Assembly: GCF_034092375.1 (NCBI RefSeq)
Contig: NZ_CP139302.1
Location: forward strand, 186,001-250,000
Origin: Prochlorococcus sp. MIT 1300
GTDB taxonomy: Bacteria > Cyanobacteriota > Cyanobacteriia > PCC-6307 > Cyanobiaceae
DNA length: 64,000 nt
Direction: 5' to 3'
Shown in pieces: positions 37,027-46,092 of the stretch. The notes beneath the pieces are model-generated. The model did not search any database. It saw nothing but the letters and a program-made list of their open reading frames with translations, and was not told the DNA's origin. Positions within the stretch are counted from its first letter, which is position 1; every line of letters begins with the position of its first letter. The position numbers and the translations under genes are program-made.

Positions 37027-37162
37027 TTTGACTACTAGGGAGAAACCCATCTACACCACTTTAACCTCCGAAGAGAGGATTTAAAAGAATTAGGCTGCTT
37101 ATAAAGGTAACTGAGTAAGTATTATGTTTGCAGTTTTAAGTAGTTTATTAATTGTTTTGGGT

Positions 37163-37627
37163 TCAGTTGCTATTAAGTGGTAGCGCAATAATTGTTCTTT
37201 GTACAACATTGCGTTTGCAGTCACTCTTTATACATTCGTACTTTATGAGTTTATTCTGCTCTAGTTCGTATTGCCGTCTTCTGTCAGGTGAGATTTGTCT
37301 GCCACTACTACTGAATTGGCCTTGAATTGTCATCATTTTTCCTAGTGTACCGAGTTTCTTAAAGCTTGTCCTTGCTGGTTTGTCTGGCTTTGTTTTGTAT
37401 ACGCTCAATTTATATATCGTATTACCTTCCTGGCAAAATTTATACTCTTTGATACCTGTCCTCTTACCAGGTTTCTCTATTCCAATCCACCTTGCTGTGC
37501 TAATTGAACAGCTAACGACAGGTGCAGATTGGTATATTGACTTTAGCCCTTCTGCGTTTGATTTATAGTAAAAAGTATTTAAAGATAGGAAGACTAATCC
37601 AGTTACTATGCTTTTAATTTTAGCCAT
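37163..37627 (-). CDS. Unknown exported protein, 154 aa
   Basis: From the ATG at 37627 (MAKIKSIVTG) the protein has a signal peptide (LVFLSLNTFYYKSNA) and a basic domain with four cysteines after the signal, including a late C-x4-C, so disulfides are likely. No family is recognised. The lysine- and arginine-rich composition differs from the preceding exported gene, so they are not clear paralogues. Confidence 0.65.
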   Translation of the reverse strand: MAKIKSIVTGLVFLSLNTFYYKSNAEGLKSIYQSAPVVSCSISTARWIGIEKPGKRTGIKEYKFCQEGNTIYKLSVYKTKPDKPARTSFKKLGTLGKMMTIQGQFSSSGRQISPDRRRQYELEQNKLIKYECIKSDCKRNVVQRTIIALPLNSN

Positions 37628-37892
37628 GGCAAATGTTTTTACTCTATTATTATACACCCAATAGTCTTCAAGACAAAGTAAATTGCTAATTGCTTAGTAT
37701 AACAAATATAATAATTTCATTATAGTACATACCTAAATCATTAACCATATCGCTAAACAATAGAGAGGGTAAACATATATTTATAATAAGTGAATTCTAC
37801 TTTTACCCCCAAACTCTTTCTTTGCCATTAGCAAAATAGTCCATGCAGATATTCCAGCATTACGATAATATGTAATGAATATTTGAATTAGA

Positions 37893-38438
37893 ATGATTAA
37901 TTCTTACATAAAGGCTTGGTGGAGAATATTTGATTTCACAGGGCGAACCAACCGCAGGGACTTTTGGCTTTTCCTTTTAGCATATATTTTGATAACAGTT
38001 TGTATAGCAGTTCTAGAAGGACTTATCGACTCTTATTCCTATGGATCTATTCTAAATAAACTCGCGAGTATTATTTTATATTCTGACTTGGCTAAATTAA
38101 TTTATAGTATTTACTCTCTAGGAATCGCCGTCGTAGCTTTATCTATAACCATAAGACGCATAAGAGACGTAGGTAGATCATGGCTATGGTTGCTAATTGC
38201 TTTTATACCCTTCCTAGGTCCCTTGTTAGTTATTTATTGGCTTACTCTTCCTACAAATCATTTGCAGCCTTTTAACAAATCCAATATTTTAAGTAGTCTT
38301 GGCCTCCGCAAGTTAAGTCTCATAGCTAGTAAAAATCTTAAAGGTAAAGATAATGTCGCTAGAAAATGTAGCCAGTGCGGAGCTATGTTAAAAAGGTTTG
38401 ACGCTCTAAAATGTGAATATTGTGGGTATGAGAACTAG
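37893..38438 (+). CDS. DUF805 membrane protein with C-terminal zinc ribbon
   Basis: A 181-residue protein. Residues 1-125 are a DUF805 domain: the FDFTGRTNRRDFWLF opening, three or four membrane segments and the RRIRDVGRSWLWLLI motif. A zinc ribbon follows at residues 158-179 (C-S-Q-C ... C-E-Y-C). DUF805 proteins usually lack the ribbon. The genes next to it (a four-helix membrane protein and an SPFH-SHOCT protein) converge on it, ending three bases away, so a joint role in membrane stress or organisation is possible but unproven. Confidence 0.82.
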   Translation: MINSYIKAWWRIFDFTGRTNRRDFWLFLLAYILITVCIAVLEGLIDSYSYGSILNKLASIILYSDLAKLIYSIYSLGIAVVALSITIRRIRDVGRSWLWLLIAFIPFLGPLLVIYWLTLPTNHLQPFNKSNILSSLGLRKLSLIASKNLKGKDNVARKCSQCGAMLKRFDALKCEYCGYEN

Positions 38439-38441
38439 TAG

Positions 38442-39074
38442 TCATTTTATTCGAGTAAGTCTATTTAAGATAAATGCCAAATCACTTTCTTGTTTAATTT
38501 CTATGAGAGATTCTTCAGCTTCAGGCTTTCTAAAATAGGAACTAAAGTTGAGTATATCCTCAACTCTATTTAATTCTCTAATTATGTCTTCATTATCAAT
38601 ATATTGTTGCTTGGCTTTCAGTATATATTCTGACCAGGCCTTCTTTGACTCAATCCAGAATTGCCTTTCATTAGATCTTGCTTTGAATCCAGTGGTTAAT
38701 TGACTGTTAGCATAATTTAATAATTCAGATAATACACTATTTACTATAGTTGGTATAATAATAAAACAGAGAGTTAGGAACTGATTGAAGTTAAATAGGG
38801 CATTAGCAAGTATTGAAATACTTGCTAATGAGAGACATGTAAGTTGTGACTTGACCATTGCAATTTGCACTATGGAGTCCTCATTCTTATTCCCAATTTC
38901 TATTTGTATTTGAAGTACAAGTAGTAAAGATGTTATGAAGTAGATGACTGATGGAATGAGTTCTTCTAGGGTTTTAAGCCCCGTACTCAGATTAATCGTG
39001 ATTATAAAAGTCCAAAAACAAATAAGGGGAAGCCATAATATACCAATTGATTTGTTAAACTTCATATACATCAA
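38442..39074 (-). CDS. Unknown membrane protein, 210 aa
   Basis: A 210-residue protein with four likely membrane helices in the first 125 residues (two pairs) and a charged, helical cytoplasmic tail of about 85 residues (EDIIRELNRVEDILNF). No family is recognised. It follows the SPFH-SHOCT gene by 25 bases on the same strand, so the two are likely one operon. The layout recalls partner membrane proteins of SPFH scaffolds, but the link is positional only. Confidence 0.65.
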   Translation of the reverse strand: MMYMKFNKSIGILWLPLICFWTFIITINLSTGLKTLEELIPSVIYFITSLLLVLQIQIEIGNKNEDSIVQIAMVKSQLTCLSLASISILANALFNFNQFLTLCFIIIPTIVNSVLSELLNYANSQLTTGFKARSNERQFWIESKKAWSEYILKAKQQYIDNEDIIRELNRVEDILNFSSYFRKPEAEESLIEIKQESDLAFILNRLTRIK

Positions 39075-39099
39075 ATATAATAATTATATACTAGTGATT

Positions 39100-40173
39100 C
39101 TAGAGGTTATTGAGTAGGTCTTTCTTCTTTTCTTCATATTCATCTTTGGATATAAGACCAGAGTCAAAGAATTCTTTTAGTGCGGTTAATTTCTGCTTAA
39201 GATCAGTTGAACCTTGGCTGGGTGATTGATTTCTTGCTGAAATCGTTTCTTTTGTCGGTTCAGTCATTGAGTCTGTGATACTTGATGCCATTTTTTGAGC
39301 AGCATTTATACCAAGACCTACTCCTAACCCACCAGCAAGTAAGTTCCCAGCCAAACCACCCTTTTGTTCAACAGCTTTGTCTAGTACATCAAGACTTCTT
39401 TCTTGCTGATAGAAACCCTTAGATTCATTAGCAGCCTTAGCTTTTATTCTTAGACTTGCTGCTTCGGCTAGGGTTTCTTTTATCTTCAAGTATTCTGGAT
39501 TGTCACCAATAACTTCCATACCCTGGATATAAAAATCCATAAGTTTCACGCCAAACCTTGCAAAATCCTGATCTAATGACTCTTTTACCGATTCGGATGC
39601 TTCACCCAAATATGAGTCGATGGTGAAAATATCTATATTTTTTTGAATTACGCTATTAGCTATATAGTTTTTCACGTTTCTTTCTATGATTGGAATTAGA
39701 AAGGACTTCAAGCCTTCTTTCGTCATAGAAGAATTTTTTCCAACAATCTGCAGCACTAGTGAAGAGGAATCTTCAATTCTTAGAAGCAAAGAACCATATG
39801 ATCCTAAAGGAACAATAAGTTCATGTATCTTGTCCCTCACCTGTGTTTGAAATCCCCATTTGTAGCTTGGTGAAGCTGTTTTTGTGACGAACCATATTTC
39901 AACAATGATTGGAGATTTATTGCTAAAGGATCTTTTAATAAGTCCTTCTATACCAGGAATATTTCCTGTCTCAACCGTATGCCTTCCTGGTTGAAGTATT
40001 TGTAGGAGTTGACCGTTTTCATAGATTAAAGCCTCTTCACTCTCATTTACAATAATTTGAGATCCAAGAGTGATTTCCCTTGAAGGATATTTCCAAACCA
40101 GGTTTTGATCACCATTGGGACTCTCAATTGTTACGATAGCCACAGCAGACCTAACTATTTTTAAGACCACCAT
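39100..40173 (-). CDS. SPFH-domain protein with SHOCT tail (YdjI-like)
   Basis: A 357-residue protein. Residues 30-250 fit an SPFH domain of the virion-core-like/YdjI type (opening PSREITLGSQIIVNESEEAL, then a long alpha-helical part EYLKIKETLAEAASLRIKAK). A Gly-rich short hydrophobic segment follows (GLAGNLLAGGLGVGLG), and the last 35 residues (LKEFFDSGLISKDEYEEKKK) are a SHOCT motif. In Bacillus, YdjI of this class recruits a PspA protein to stressed membranes. No pspA gene is seen here. Confidence 0.8.
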   Translation of the reverse strand: MVVLKIVRSAVAIVTIESPNGDQNLVWKYPSREITLGSQIIVNESEEALIYENGQLLQILQPGRHTVETGNIPGIEGLIKRSFSNKSPIIVEIWFVTKTASPSYKWGFQTQVRDKIHELIVPLGSYGSLLLRIEDSSSLVLQIVGKNSSMTKEGLKSFLIPIIERNVKNYIANSVIQKNIDIFTIDSYLGEASESVKESLDQDFARFGVKLMDFYIQGMEVIGDNPEYLKIKETLAEAASLRIKAKAANESKGFYQQERSLDVLDKAVEQKGGLAGNLLAGGLGVGLGINAAQKMASSITDSMTEPTKETISARNQSPSQGSTDLKQKLTALKEFFDSGLISKDEYEEKKKDLLNNL

Positions 40174-40353
40174 ACTATCTTTTATAAAGAAAAAACTTCT
40201 AAATGTTTAACAACTTAGAGTGTCTTCACTTTAATAAAACATGACTGTAAGTTAAATCAACTATGTAACTTCTGGTTAAATATACTATCAATAATCTTTT
40301 CTGACATTATTAAAGGCATAAATGCTTCTTGGTTTGAATTTCTATTCCTCAGG

Positions 40354-42003
40354 CTAAGGTGTCTGAAACCTTTTTATTATAGCTATAACTAGTATCACTA
40401 ATACTGGTAATAACACCGAGTATTTAATGAGCAGTTCTGTGGATTCCTTTCTTAGCCTCTCTGACTTATAATTTTTTTCATTACCTTCGACAATAGTAGA
40501 CAGTATTGATTTACACTCCTTAGTTATATCAATCTGATCTTCTCCTCCTATTAGCTTTGTAAAGCTATCTGTTGAAGCACCTAACCTTAAACCTTTCACT
40601 AGGTCCTCACATGCTTTCCCCCTTTCTTTCCAGTACCTCTCGACACCTCGCTCAAAATAAGCTTGTCCATTTAGCGGGTTGCGCCCAATTTCTTGATCTA
40701 AGTCTCTGATAGCACCTTGCCGATCCCCGAGTCTCCTTTTTTGAATTGCTCTTAATAAGTAAATATCTCTGAATCTATAACCTTCATCAACGTACAGGTT
40801 TGGCACCTTGATTTCGGCAATTCCATAGCTTGCTCCATATTCCTGGTTATTGCCTGCACTAATTATCCAGCTACCGTTATTATTTATACCTTCACTATTC
40901 TGATCATTTAGGTCTATCTTGCCATATAATGTGTTATTTTTGTTCTTAATACTTATATCAGGATAGCCAAGCCCCCAGTTGCTATACCTTAACCTATCTC
41001 CTGACTCCCATTCGAATTTTTGATTCTTATATCTTAAGCCTATCCAGTATTGTTTTGTTTGTTCATTTTTATATGATTTTGAGTTTCTGCCAAAAACTGT
41101 TTGTAACCACTTATTTTCGTTCCTATCGTTAATTGTGACAAGGTTGCCTCCTAGATCTTTAGAATTTTCACTTGCCTCTTCCCAAGTCGCTCCTTCGACT
41201 AAAACATAAGTTCTATCTCCTCTTGTATGACTGACTAAGTCCTTTATATTTGAGAGGTTCTTGTTGGCTCTAATTTCTTCTTGATTCAGTATACTTTCCA
41301 ATCGGTTAAGGTCATTAATTGCACCTTTGTAGTCCTCTAGCCTAGCTTTAGCTTTACTTCTCCAATAATAACTATCTTTCGACTCTGACTTTTCATTTAT
41401 TGAATAATTTAAATCTTCGATGGTACGAACATAATTCCCTAGTTCATAATGTATAAGACCTCTATTATAGAATGAAGCCAAGTCGTTATTAATTTCAATT
41501 TCCTTTGAATAGGATTGAAGCGCATTTTCCAACCTACCTTCACTCTGTTGTCTTAGACCTTCCTTCAGGTAGAAACCTTGTGGCCGTATCCCTTTGAGGA
41601 TTCTTTGGGTGGAAGAATTTTCTAAACATTTATACTTACCATTTATCCTTTTAGCTTTACAAGAGTATCGAATTAACTCATCATCTTCAATCTTATATTC
41701 ATATAATAGTGGTATTGCTTTGAGGATTGGCTTCGGTTTTTGTTGCCTTACCTTCTCGGGCTTGTTTAATCTACCCTTTACCTTATGGACAACACCATTA
41801 ATATCAATGCGTTGGATCTGACCATTGGTTTTTATACAAAATCTATTTGTTAATTCCCCCGGTGTTATGAAGTCAGGACTGTTCCAGCATTGGCTAAGTG
41901 TTCTAAACTTATCGCTAGGTCCTGCATAACCAGGAAGCTGGTTTCCAACTCCTACCCCGAAAATTAATAGTATGCCTAAGGCCAATCCCTTTTTGCTATC
42001 CAT
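40354..42003 (-). CDS. Exported TPR / C-type-lectin-like / TPR protein with C-terminal anchor
   Basis: From the ATG at 42003 the protein is 549 residues; the frame is open 17 codons further. (Positions below count from the upstream start.) A signal peptide (LALGILLIFGVGVGNQLPGYA) is followed by a basic cysteine-containing region, two to three TPR-like helix pairs (165-255), a C-type-lectin-like domain (280-418: YVLVEGATWEEA, YWIGL, YSNWGLGYPD), more TPR (428-490) and a C-terminal membrane helix (545-562). The lectin-like domain has no cysteines, so the usual disulfides are absent. It should be outward-facing and membrane-anchored at both stages. Confidence 0.78.
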   Translation of the reverse strand: MDSKKGLALGILLIFGVGVGNQLPGYAGPSDKFRTLSQCWNSPDFITPGELTNRFCIKTNGQIQRIDINGVVHKVKGRLNKPEKVRQQKPKPILKAIPLLYEYKIEDDELIRYSCKAKRINGKYKCLENSSTQRILKGIRPQGFYLKEGLRQQSEGRLENALQSYSKEIEINNDLASFYNRGLIHYELGNYVRTIEDLNYSINEKSESKDSYYWRSKAKARLEDYKGAINDLNRLESILNQEEIRANKNLSNIKDLVSHTRGDRTYVLVEGATWEEASENSKDLGGNLVTINDRNENKWLQTVFGRNSKSYKNEQTKQYWIGLRYKNQKFEWESGDRLRYSNWGLGYPDISIKNKNNTLYGKIDLNDQNSEGINNNGSWIISAGNNQEYGASYGIAEIKVPNLYVDEGYRFRDIYLLRAIQKRRLGDRQGAIRDLDQEIGRNPLNGQAYFERGVERYWKERGKACEDLVKGLRLGASTDSFTKLIGGEDQIDITKECKSILSTIVEGNEKNYKSERLRKESTELLIKYSVLLPVLVILVIAIIKRFQTP

Positions 42004-42054
42004 ATACTTTATTGAATTCTTACCAGTAAAGCATTTTTCTGCCTGTTTGAACAA

Positions 42055-42705
42055 TGTAGACTACGCTTCTTAATTACTTAGAACAGTTAATCTTTTCTAG
42101 TATTTCACCTTAGTTTTGTTGATTGCTTTACTTCTCTACTTGGAGTATCTACTCCTTGTTAGTTCTTAACTCATTACTTATTTAACTCCCGTGCTAAGTT
42201 ATTTATTATATTTATAGACTTAAATCCCTTTTTTACTTAGCTTTAATGCCCCTACATTAGCTATTTCTATTTTTAAATATTTATGCCTTGACATATCCTT
42301 GTCAGCGAATACTTCTTGATGTCAAGGTAATATATTTCCTTACTATTGATTTAATACATGTATCAAAAGCTACGTCCTTCTGACTTTTTTGCTCATGGAT
42401 GTCTCGTGTTTACTCTTTGAACTAATGATGTCTCCAAGAACGTGTCTTAGTAGAAATAAAATGATCGTACTTTCTCCAGCTCACCTAAAAACATTTCATC
42501 TTTCCCAACCTAGGATCTGCCAGGCAAGGCCTTCCTTGGTGTAGGCCACAAGGTTAATAAATGATTACCGAATTCCATTTGAAGGCTTGTAGGAATTTCA
42601 AGCCCACGACCTTAAAAAACAAAGTCGCCTAATAGGAATTCCCTTGTCAACCATTAAATGCAGCGGTCATTGAGCTGATTTAACGATGATTCAAAGATCT
42701 TTAAC
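42055..42705. other. Intergenic stretch with no clear gene
   Basis: About 650 AT-rich bases upstream of the lectin-like gene. No open frame has coding character and no tRNA or clear hairpin is seen. The promoter of the minus-strand TPR/lectin gene should be at its left end. Confidence 0.35.
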
Positions 42706-42813
42706 TTAGGCGGAAAAGAAATTTGCAGTGGCCAGAATAGTAAAAATCCAAGCAACCGTTTTCTTTTGCTTCTGCCCAATTTGAGTCAATGGCTTGAAAG
42801 GATTGAGTTCCAC
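42706..42813 (-). CDS. Possible 35-aa membrane peptide
   Basis: A GTG-to-TAA frame gives a basic N-terminal half (NPFKPLTQIGQKQKKT) and a C-terminal hydrophobic stretch (VAWIFTILATANFFSA). The positive-inside pattern is typical of a one-span membrane peptide. There is no ATG and no strong ribosome-binding site, so the call is tentative. Confidence 0.3.
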   Translation of the reverse strand: MELNPFKPLTQIGQKQKKTVAWIFTILATANFFSA

Positions 42814-43090
42814 GATTGCGAATAAATACCTAGTTACAGTTTACAACATGAACCATGCGGGACGCGAGTATTCTGATAATCCAAACCATAAGAGTTGTTT
42901 ATTCCTGCCTTTAGCTTCCCTTTTGAATCGATTGAGTACGGGCAATTTTCAAGAAAAGGTCTTTATGAGTAATCAGGCTTTAGGTGGATCTACGAATGAA
43001 GTAGCATTTTCAGAATATTTAGTGTTTCAGGCTTTAAGGTTTTAACCTTCTTCTCAATTCTCTGGCACTTGAGAACTTGATGTAAAGGAA

Positions 43091-43534
43091 TTATTGAGTT
43101 TGTTCTTTCTGAATAATTAGTTCAACAAGCTCTGTCTTTTTAAGTTTGTATAATTGTTGAGTACCAGCTAGTAAAAGCTTTAGTTCCTGGTTGGTTAATT
43201 TCATTAAATATTCACGCCTCTCTTTTAATAGAATATTATTAAGAGCATCAGGGCATGAAATGACTAATCCTATTAAGTCATTTCGATTAAATTTAGAGAG
43301 TATATCTGTACCGCTGAGGGCATTTTTCAAGTCATCGTCTGAACTCCTGTCTAGGACTTCAGCCCTTTTTAATGTCTCTAAACTGGTTTTGGTGGAAGGA
43401 TCCTCTTTGATAGTTTCTTTTTTAAAGAGCTCTAAAAATTTAGACAATATATCAAATGTAAAAATGCCTAATAGTATAAAATGTCTTATTATACTATCGG
43501 TGTTTTCAGCTTTACTTGAGGATTTATTGATCAT
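43091..43534 (-). CDS. Unknown helical protein with SAP/Rho-N-like C-terminus, 147 aa
   Basis: The N-terminal 35 residues carry one hydrophobic helix, and the rest is helical. The C-terminal 35 residues (LTNQELKLLLAGTQQLYKLKKTELVELI) follow the helix-extended-helix pattern of SAP or Rho-N-like motifs, which bind nucleic acids; an earlier similar segment is DLKNALSGTDILSKFNRNDLIGLV, so the motif appears to be repeated. No firm family. It follows the next minus-strand gene by 16 bases. Confidence 0.6.
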   Translation of the reverse strand: MINKSSSKAENTDSIIRHFILLGIFTFDILSKFLELFKKETIKEDPSTKTSLETLKRAEVLDRSSDDDLKNALSGTDILSKFNRNDLIGLVISCPDALNNILLKERREYLMKLTNQELKLLLAGTQQLYKLKKTELVELIIQKEQTQ

Positions 43535-43550
43535 GCTCTGGTTTATTCTT

Positions 43551-43859
43551 TTAGCTAAAGAAGTAGGCTATTTCTGCAGCCTTTAAACCTTCCCAACCCG
43601 CATCCAGTAATCTTTTATTTAATGTCTCTTGATCAAAGTGTTTTGAGCCAGTGGCAATAATCTTTTTTCTCATAGCGACTCGAACACGACAGACGCGATC
43701 CGCCTCTTTTTGCATTACTTCCTTGTAGAAAGCAACCATATCCTTGGGTAATGGTGCTCCGCTGAGATCGATCCCATCGTCAATAGCGCGATCTATTGAC
43801 TCAGGGACAGCGTCAAGTGCATCGGGCCCATCAATTGCTTCGGTGATGTTGAGATCCAT
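43551..43859 (-). CDS. Small conserved-type protein, 102 aa
   Basis: A soluble, acidic N-terminus (DGPDALDAVPESIDRAIDDG) is followed by a helical, mixed-charge C-terminus. It starts with ATG and is followed 16 bases later by the SAP-like gene on the same strand. No domain is recognised; the composition and codon use look genuine. Confidence 0.6.
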   Translation of the reverse strand: MDLNITEAIDGPDALDAVPESIDRAIDDGIDLSGAPLPKDMVAFYKEVMQKEADRVCRVRVAMRKKIIATGSKHFDQETLNKRLLDAGWEGLKAAEIAYFFS

Positions 43860-44187
43860 GCTGTTGATGATTGCTCTTGTTAGGAGGGATGGCTGGGGTT
43901 GCAGAAGGTGTATCCCTACACCAAAATAACTCTTTAATCCTCTTTGTTAGTCCCATTAGCAGAGACTGGTGGTTGCTAAAGTACCAGTTTTAACTCTGAC
44001 CTTGCCAGCATAACAATTTTGCTCAAAAATTCTCTAGATACTGTCCTCGGCTAGGTTATTCATTAAATCTATTCCAATTTTAGAGTTTCTACAAAATCCC
44101 CTTGCTAATTACCAGTAAACAATCAATAGCAATTAGGCTACTTTTTCCTTCTTTTAAATCCAGTTAGCTTTCTAATTTCTCTCCGAT
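43860..44187. other. Intergenic stretch between divergent genes
   Basis: About 330 bases between the 102-aa protein and the SDR. I see no gene; it should hold both promoters. Confidence 0.35.
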
Positions 44188-45123
44188 ATGACTTGGACTT
44201 TTAGTGATATTCCCAACCAAAGTGGCAGAATTGTCCTTGTTACAGGGGCCAATAGTGGATTGGGATTTGAAACAACTAGAGCCTTACTAGAAAAAAATGC
44301 AACCGTAATTATGTGTTGCCGTAGTTTAGCAAAGGGAGAATTGGCTAGAAATAAACTATTACAAGAATTTGATTCCAATAATGTCTACTTAAAGCACCTT
44401 GAACTTTCCGATCTATCAAGCATCTTGAAACTTAAGGATGAAGTTAACATGCAATTTGGAGGTCTAAATCTGCTAATTAATAATGCAGGGCTTATGGCTA
44501 TTCCTAGAACACTTACCAATTGTGGCCTAGAACTGCAATTTGCAGTAAATCATATAGGTCATATGGCTTTAACTCTTTGCTGCCTACCTTTATTAGTTCC
44601 TTTTTATGATTCTAGGGTTATAACAGTTTCGTCAGGTGCTCAATATATAGGAACAGTTAATTGGGAGGATCTTCATGGTGAAAACGGATATAATCGTTGG
44701 AAAGCCTATGCTCAGAGCAAACTTGCAAATGTAATTTTTGGAGTTGAATTAGATTATCGGCTCAAACAAAAAGATATAGGAGTTAAATCTCTTTTGGCTC
44801 ATCCAGGCCTGGCTTTAACAAACCTCCAGCCTGCTTCCCTTGAATTAAGTGGATCTTTTTTCGAAAAGTTTGCTTATGATCTTACGAAACCCTTATTTCA
44901 AAGTGCTCGCAATGGTTCGTTGCCTCAGCTAAGAGCAGCAACTTCTCCTAATGTAACTGGGGGCGAGCAATTTGGCCCAAGGTTTTCTATAAGGGGGTTT
45001 CCTGTCATCTGTCCAATCGCCGAGTTTGCTCTAAAGGTTGAAAATAGAGTAAGGTTTTGGGAAATAAGTAAGAGGATCCTTTCCGATAATGGATTCACTT
45101 ATGACAAATCCCTAGGACTATGA
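44188..45123 (+). CDS. Short-chain dehydrogenase/reductase
   Basis: A 311-residue SDR. The cofactor loop is TGANSGLG (residues 19-26), the NNAG motif is at 98-101, the catalytic Ser lies in VSSG (147-150) and the Tyr-Lys pair is Y174 and K178. The protein resembles the retinol dehydrogenase/protochlorophyllide reductase branch, but the substrate cannot be told. Its TGA overlaps the ATG of a 40-aa membrane peptide (ATGA), so the two are coupled. Confidence 0.88.
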   Translation: MTWTFSDIPNQSGRIVLVTGANSGLGFETTRALLEKNATVIMCCRSLAKGELARNKLLQEFDSNNVYLKHLELSDLSSILKLKDEVNMQFGGLNLLINNAGLMAIPRTLTNCGLELQFAVNHIGHMALTLCCLPLLVPFYDSRVITVSSGAQYIGTVNWEDLHGENGYNRWKAYAQSKLANVIFGVELDYRLKQKDIGVKSLLAHPGLALTNLQPASLELSGSFFEKFAYDLTKPLFQSARNGSLPQLRAATSPNVTGGEQFGPRFSIRGFPVICPIAEFALKVENRVRFWEISKRILSDNGFTYDKSLGL

Positions 45124-45242
45124 CTCTTGAGGAACACTCTGTATTTCCAAGTGCATCAGCGGTGGTAGGTATTATTTTGCTTTGGATTGGACTTATGGTC
45201 AGGTTCGAGTTCCAAATTAATATTCAGGATCAGAGTGAATGA
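45120..45242 (+). CDS. Small membrane peptide, 40 aa, coupled to the SDR
   Basis: ATG overlaps the SDR stop codon. The peptide has one membrane helix (AVVGIILLWIGLMVRF) with a short polar N-terminus and an acidic C-terminus. Its overlap with the SDR gene suggests translational coupling and possibly a shared role, for example as a membrane tether. No family is recognised. Confidence 0.6.
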   Translation: MTLEEHSVFPSASAVVGIILLWIGLMVRFEFQINIQDQSE

Positions 45243-45370
45243 TCAATTCCTTGAATGATTCACTATAAGCTTATAAGTAAGCAAAATTTTAACTACCAAT
45301 AATTAAGAGTTATTGTTCACTTTTTTAGGCTACTAATATACTAATTACTCTTTGGGCTTGATGAATTAAG

Positions 45371-45574
45371 TTACTTTTTCTTTGATTTCTTTGCTGATTT
45401 TGGCTCTAATACGCTTAGCAATGTCTCCATTTCAGTCATCACGGTTCTAACCTCGCCTGGGTCTGGAAGAGTCTGTTGCTCAGTAACCCCAGCATGCATA
45501 ATCCTAAGTTCCTTACGCAGTTGCTTGAGGTGATTCTTTACCAGTTCACGTTTTTCACTTGCTGTAGGAGCCAT
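45371..45574 (-). CDS. Small basic helical protein, 67 aa
   Basis: A 67-residue product with a basic helix (EKRELVKNHLKQLRKELRIMH) and a lysine-rich tail (SAKKSKKK), so nucleic-acid binding is possible. No domain is recognised. ATG start. It stands alone on the minus strand. Confidence 0.65.
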   Translation of the reverse strand: MAPTASEKRELVKNHLKQLRKELRIMHAGVTEQQTLPDPGEVRTVMTEMETLLSVLEPKSAKKSKKK

Positions 45575-45768
45575 TGATCAAATTGTTGTAATGAATTTAT
45601 CTTCAACTGATTATAGCCTGGAAATGGTTATTCATCACTTGGGATTTTGTTCTTTCAGCCAATCTTTTAAATTGATTTTTCTTTTGAATTAATTTGTTAG
45701 AGTTGAGTCTGTAATCAGTTAGATTTTAAGACAAATGGATCTCAATTAGATTGGACAAGATACTTTAA

Positions 45769-45903
45769 CTATCTTTTTACATCATGGGCACAACCATCTC
45801 CTTCGTACTTTTCACTGTCATAATATCCATTCCTTGTACCGAAGTAGGCGGTGATCAGGACAAATGGAAGAGAAATCCACACTAGAATGATTGATAGACT
45901 CAT
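45769..45903 (-). CDS. Small membrane peptide, 44 aa
   Basis: An ATG frame gives MSLSIILVWISLPFVLITAYFG, a one-span membrane helix, and a polar, aromatic- and aspartate-rich tail (TRNGYYDSEKYEGDGCAHD). The pattern is that of a real small membrane protein, and it looks familiar from picocyanobacterial genomes (from memory). Function unknown. Confidence 0.6.
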   Translation of the reverse strand: MSLSIILVWISLPFVLITAYFGTRNGYYDSEKYEGDGCAHDVKR

Positions 45904-46092
45904 GAGAAATCGACCCTGGGATGATTAAATCGAAGGTTAAACTAAGCTATTTTGAAACATTAGCAATAGTTTGAAAGGAATGTTTTTCTCCGTTAAGGGG
46001 TGCCAATTCTTTTTGTTATTGCTTTTATAGAGGTAAATGGGTGACTTTTGGTTACTCAACATAAAACTCGATTTTTCGAGGAAGCAGACTCA

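Noticed and set aside
42794-43045. Plus-strand 83-codon frame
   Set aside because: TTG start, no motif, no strong ribosome site, composition like translated intergenic DNA; left out of the gene list.
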